A stretch of DNA of 8,011 nucleotides from Spirochaetota bacterium. Lineage in GTDB: Bacteria > Spirochaetota > Spirochaetia > Treponematales > Breznakiellaceae. Both the position numbers and the translations under genes were made by a program. Every line of letters starts with the position of its first letter. The first letter of the stretch is position 1. The notes below the pieces were generated by a model. It made no database searches, had not been told where the DNA came from, and worked only from the letters and a program-made list of their open reading frames with translations. Location: positions 1 to 8,011 of the forward strand of contig JAEXTK010000137.1 of NCBI GenBank assembly GCA_023406985.1, in the 5' to 3' direction. Positions 5,384 through 8,011 of this stretch are shown here, piece after piece.

Positions 5384-6651
5384 GCGTACCTCTTGAATAC
5401 GACCACGCCGTTGTGGCCGCCGAAGCCGAGCGAACCGGAGGCCGCCACCTCGATCTTCCCGTACTGGACCTTGTTCGGTACGTAGTCCAGGTCGCACGCG
5501 GGGTCGGGATTGTCCAGGTTGATGGTCGGCGGGTAGAAGCCTTCGCGGATGGCGAGGATGGAGGCGACCGCTTCTATGGCGCCGGCGCCCGCGATGCAGT
5601 GGCCGGTCATGCCCTTGGTGGAGGAGACCTTCATCTTGGCGGCGTGTTCGCCGAAGGCGAGCTTGATCATCATGGTCTCGGTGGGGTCGTTGATCTCCGT
5701 GGAGGTGCCGTGCGCGTTGTAGTACTGCACGTCCTCCGGCCGAACGCCCGCGTCGGCGAGCGCGGCTTTGATGGCCCGCGCTCCGCCTTCGCCCGTGGGA
5801 TCGGGGGAGGTGATGTGGTAGGCGTCCGCCGAGACGCCGTACCCGGCGAATTCCGCCAGGATGGTCGCCCCGCGCTTCTTCGCGTGCTCCTCGGACTCCA
5901 GGACGAGCATGGCCGCGCCTTCTCCCATGACGAAGCCGTCGCGGTCCGCGTCGAAGGGGCGGCTCGCCTTCTCCGGCTCGTCGTTGCGCTTGGTGGAGAG
6001 GGCTTTGAGCATCTGGAAGCCGCCGATGGCGAAGGGCGTGATCGCCGCCTCGGTGCCGCCCGCGAGGATGGCGTCGCAGCGGCCGGCGCGGATGAGGTCG
6101 AGGGCTTGGCCGAGGGCGTCGGTGCCCGAGGCGCAGGCCGTGACCTGGGTGAGGGCGAGGCCCTGGAGGCCCCAGAGCATGGAGATGTTGCCCGCCGCCT
6201 CGTTTCCGATCATGAGCGGGACGGTGAGCGGCAGCATGCGCCGCGGCCCGTTCGCGAAGAGCTTGCGGAAGGATTCCTCCACGATCTCGAAGCCGCCGAT
6301 GCCGTTTCCGACCACGACGCCGAAGCGCGTCGGGTCGGCTTTCAGCGTCGGCCGTCCGCCTTCTTCGGCGGCAGGGCCGAGCAGGGCGGCCTGTTCCAAC
6401 GCTTGGGCGCTCGCGGCCGCGGCGAACTGGGTGAAGCGCGCCATCTTGCGGGCGTCCTTCTTGTCGAGCCATCGGGAAGGATCGAAGTCCTTCACCTCGG
6501 CGGAGATCTTCACGTCGAAGTCCGCGGTGTCGAAGAGCGTGGTCCGGCCGACTCCGCTTTTTCCCGCCTTAAGTGCGGCGGAGAATTCGTCTATCGAATT
6601 CCCGATGGGCGTGACGACGCCCATTCCCGTAATGACTACTCGTTTCTGCAT
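5380..6651 (-). CDS. fabF: Beta-ketoacyl-ACP synthase II
   Basis: FabF condenses malonyl-ACP with the growing acyl-ACP, extending the chain by two carbons. The protein is 423 aa, against 413 in E. coli. It opens with MQKRVVITGMGVVTPIG, the usual KAS II N-terminus. The catalytic triad is complete: C173 in TACASGTDAL, H314 in NAHGTSTEIND and H351 in KGMTGHCIAGAGA, with the conserved K346 just before. The C-terminus GSLGFGGHNGVVVF is also standard. The frame has an earlier Met at 6681, but that would add ten residues unlike any KAS and has no ribosome-binding site. The ATG at 6651 has AAAGGAA about six bases upstream, overlapping the fabG stop, so it is chosen. The gap to fabG is 10 nt and the end overlaps fabZ by 4 nt. 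FabB is less likely from the sequence and the fabG-fabF-fabZ context. Confidence 0.96.
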   Translation of the reverse strand: MQKRVVITGMGVVTPIGNSIDEFSAALKAGKSGVGRTTLFDTADFDVKISAEVKDFDPSRWLDKKDARKMARFTQFAAAASAQALEQAALLGPAAEEGGRPTLKADPTRFGVVVGNGIGGFEIVEESFRKLFANGPRRMLPLTVPLMIGNEAAGNISMLWGLQGLALTQVTACASGTDALGQALDLIRAGRCDAILAGGTEAAITPFAIGGFQMLKALSTKRNDEPEKASRPFDADRDGFVMGEGAAMLVLESEEHAKKRGATILAEFAGYGVSADAYHITSPDPTGEGGARAIKAALADAGVRPEDVQYYNAHGTSTEINDPTETMMIKLAFGEHAAKMKVSSTKGMTGHCIAGAGAIEAVASILAIREGFYPPTINLDNPDPACDLDYVPNKVQYGKIEVAASGSLGFGGHNGVVVFKRYA

Positions 6652-6656
6652 GTCAA

Positions 6657-6663
6657 TTCCTTT
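6657..6663 (-). promoter_or_regulatory. Shine-Dalgarno site of fabF
   Basis: The minus strand reads AAAGGAA, overlapping the fabG stop codon and lying about six bases before the ATG at 6651. It decides for the shorter FabF start over the Met at 6681, which has no such site. Confidence 0.75.
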
Positions 6664-7396
6664 ATATAAACATTCCGCCATCTACGGCTAGCACTTGGCC
6701 GGTGACGTAGGCGGAAGCGTCCGAGGCCAGGAAGAGGGCGGCTCCGGCGACGTCGTCGCCGGTACCGGCGCGCTTCAGGGGAATATGCTCGATGTATTTC
6801 TCCCGGACCGCCTCCGGCACCGCCTCGGTCATGTCGGTCGCGATGTAGCCGGGCGCGATGGCGTTGACGCGGACGCCGCGGCTCGCGACTTCCTGGGCCA
6901 GGCTCTTCGTGACGCCGATGAGGCCGGCCTTGCTCGCCGCGTAGTTCGCCTGGCCGCCGCCGCCGTGCTGGCCGACGACGCTCGACATGTTGATGATCGA
7001 ACCGGCCTTTTTCCGGATCATGTCGCGGGCGACCGCGCGGGCGACCAGGAAGGACGCCGTGAGGTTCACGTCCAGGACGCGCTGGAAGTCGGAAAGCGAC
7101 ATGCGGAAAGAGAGGCCGTCCTTCGTGATGCCCGCGTTGTTGACGAGCACGTCGAAGCCGCCCGATTCCTTGAGGGCCGCGTCGACCACGCCCTCCACGC
7201 TGTCCAGGTTTCCGAGGTCCGCGGTGATCCAATGGAGCTTGCCGCCCGCCGCCGCGATCCGCGCGGCGAGGTCTTGCGGCTCCCTGGTCCCGAGGCCCCA
7301 GACCTCCGCGCCTTCGGCGAGGAACCGTTCCGCGATGGCCCGGCCGATGCCCCGGGACGCCCCGGTCACCAGGGCCTTCTTGTTTTCCAGCTGCAT
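6662..7396 (-). CDS. fabG: 3-oxoacyl-ACP reductase
   Basis: FabG reduces 3-oxoacyl-ACP to 3-hydroxyacyl-ACP with NADPH. The protein is 244 aa, the same size as E. coli FabG. It is a classical short-chain dehydrogenase/reductase: TGASRGIG at 11-18 binds the cofactor, NNAG is at 86-89, and the catalytic tetrad is N111, S139, Y152 and K156 (YAASK). The C-terminal TGQVLAVDGGMFI is typical of FabG. The ATG at 7396 has GGAGG four bases upstream, and the gap from fabD is 10 nt. Generic SDR enzymes share these motifs, but the place between fabD and fabF makes FabG the firm call. The 3' end is locally AT-rich (TTTATATAA), and this stretch forms part of the fabF ribosome-binding site. Confidence 0.96.
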   Translation of the reverse strand: MQLENKKALVTGASRGIGRAIAERFLAEGAEVWGLGTREPQDLAARIAAAGGKLHWITADLGNLDSVEGVVDAALKESGGFDVLVNNAGITKDGLSFRMSLSDFQRVLDVNLTASFLVARAVARDMIRKKAGSIINMSSVVGQHGGGGQANYAASKAGLIGVTKSLAQEVASRGVRVNAIAPGYIATDMTEAVPEAVREKYIEHIPLKRAGTGDDVAGAALFLASDASAYVTGQVLAVDGGMFI

Positions 7397-7406
7397 GCTT
7401 CCTCCG

Positions 7407-8011
7407 TTATGCTGATGCCAAGGCCGCGAGGGCTGCGTCGATGTCGGCGAGCGTGCCCGCCGTATACGCGGGGCGATCGCTTCCGGAATCCTTCCAGAGG
7501 CCCGAGAGGACCTTGCCGGGGCCGACTTCCAGGACGGCCGCGGCCTCCACCGCGGCGAGAGCCGCCTCTTCGGCGACCCAGCGCACCGGTTCGGTGATCT
7601 GCCGGAGAGCGAGCCGCTTGGCTTCGGCTCCGCTCGCGACGGGGCCGCCTGAGACGTTGGAGAAGAGGGGCAGGACGGGATCGGCGAAGGAGACGGTGTC
7701 GAGGAGGGGGGCGAACTCGTGGGCCGCTTCCGCTACGAGGGGCGAATGGAAGGGGCCGGCGACCTGGAGCCGGATCACGCGCTTGGCGCCCGCGGCCTTG
7801 AAGCGGGTCTCCGCCTCGGCCAGGGCCGCCGCGGTTCCCGCGACCACCGTCTGGCGGGGGGAGTTGAAGTTCGCGGCGAAGAGCCCTTCGAGCCCGCCGA
7901 CCTTCCACTCCCGCACGAGTTCTTCCACGGTCTCGCTCGGCAGGCCGAGCACCGCCGCCATCCCGGGCGCTTCCCCGGCCGCGGGCGCGTGGGTGGGGGG
8001 CGGGGCCGCCG
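7407..8011 (-). CDS. fabD: Malonyl-CoA:ACP transacylase, C-terminal part (cut by window edge)
   Basis: FabD transfers malonyl from CoA to ACP, linking the acetyl-CoA carboxylase product to the elongation enzymes. About 200 codons of an expected 300 or so are visible, and the gene runs off the right edge. The visible part begins with a Pro/Ala-rich stretch and then GMAAVLGL, the normal FabD motif in the middle of the protein. It continues with NFNSPRQTVVAG, GAKRVIRLQV, GPFHSPL, whose His (codon at 7746-7748) is the catalytic histidine, QITEPVRW and EVGPGKVLSGL. The nucleophile motif GHSLGEY would be upstream and out of view, so catalytic completeness cannot be judged. The Met codon at 7961 is internal and should not be taken as the start. 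The stop TAA lies 10 nt before fabG. Confidence 0.93.
   Translation of the reverse strand, partial: AAPPPTHAPAAGEAPGMAAVLGLPSETVEELVREWKVGGLEGLFAANFNSPRQTVVAGTAAALAEAETRFKAAGAKRVIRLQVAGPFHSPLVAEAAHEFAPLLDTVSFADPVLPLFSNVSGGPVASGAEAKRLALRQITEPVRWVAEEAALAAVEAAAVLEVGPGKVLSGLWKDSGSDRPAYTAGTLADIDAALAALASA

Noticed and set aside
5384..6472. Upstream continuation of the fabZ reading frame.
   Set aside because: It is an out-of-frame Arg/His/Pro-rich reading of fabF. FabZ homology begins at 5383, where an ATGA junction and a ribosome-binding site are present.
5413..6669. Plus-strand open frame of 418 codons opposite fabF.
   Set aside because: Antisense shadow of fabF with no domain-like pattern. The overlapping second plus-strand frame at 5861-6691 is rejected for the same reason.
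6652..6681. Ten-residue N-terminal extension of FabF from the Met codon at 6681.
   Set aside because: It lies in the fabG 3' end, has no ribosome-binding site and does not resemble the KAS N-terminus. The ATG at 6651 fits both criteria.
1..8011. CRISPR arrays, tRNA or rRNA genes, insertion sequences, or an undescribed gene system.
   Set aside because: The window is filled by nine recognisable fatty acid synthesis genes. No direct-repeat arrays, transposase motifs or RNA gene signatures were seen.

Overview
This window is a single, tightly packed, minus-strand operon for type II fatty acid synthesis. It reads from right to left and is nearly all coding. In transcription order the genes are fabD (3' part only, cut by the right edge), fabG, fabF, fabZ, fabV, accB, accC, accD and accA. 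The DNA is clearly GC-rich (about two thirds G+C by eye), which is why long antisense open frames shadow almost every gene. None of those shadows resembles a protein.

Layout from right to left: fabD supplies malonyl-ACP (7407 to beyond 8011). fabG (6662-7396), fabF (5380-6651), fabZ (4958-5383) and fabV (3616-4866) provide ketoreduction, condensation, dehydration and enoyl reduction, so the whole elongation cycle is present. accB (3148-3591), accC (1806-3137), accD (920-1816) and accA (4-930) encode all four acetyl-CoA carboxylase subunits, which make the malonyl-CoA that fabD uses. Junctions are very short: gaps of 10, 10 and 24 nt, an ATGA overlap at fabF/fabZ, and two 11-nt overlaps at accC/accD and accD/accA. 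Nearly every gene has a good Shine-Dalgarno sequence. The one real gap is the 91 nt between fabZ and fabV, which carries two consecutive stem-loops. No promoter, terminator or regulator gene is visible. fabH, acpP and any control region would lie beyond the right edge, if they are in this operon.

Organism: the joint fab-acc operon ending accC-accD-accA recalls the Clostridia/Firmicutes arrangement. The enoyl reductase is of the FabV type, known from Vibrio, Pseudomonas, Clostridium and Treponema, and it looks closest to the treponemal/clostridial form as I remember it. A GC-rich spirochaete or a clostridium-like anaerobe is a reasonable guess, held with low confidence.

This is core metabolism, and I see no undescribed defence, mobile or secondary-metabolism system. 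The points worth a second look are the tandem hairpins at fabZ/fabV, a shortened and normally conserved loop in AccC, overlap junctions in which coding sequence doubles as a ribosome-binding site, the unusual AccD termini, and a Pro/Ala-rich stretch in FabD at the window edge.
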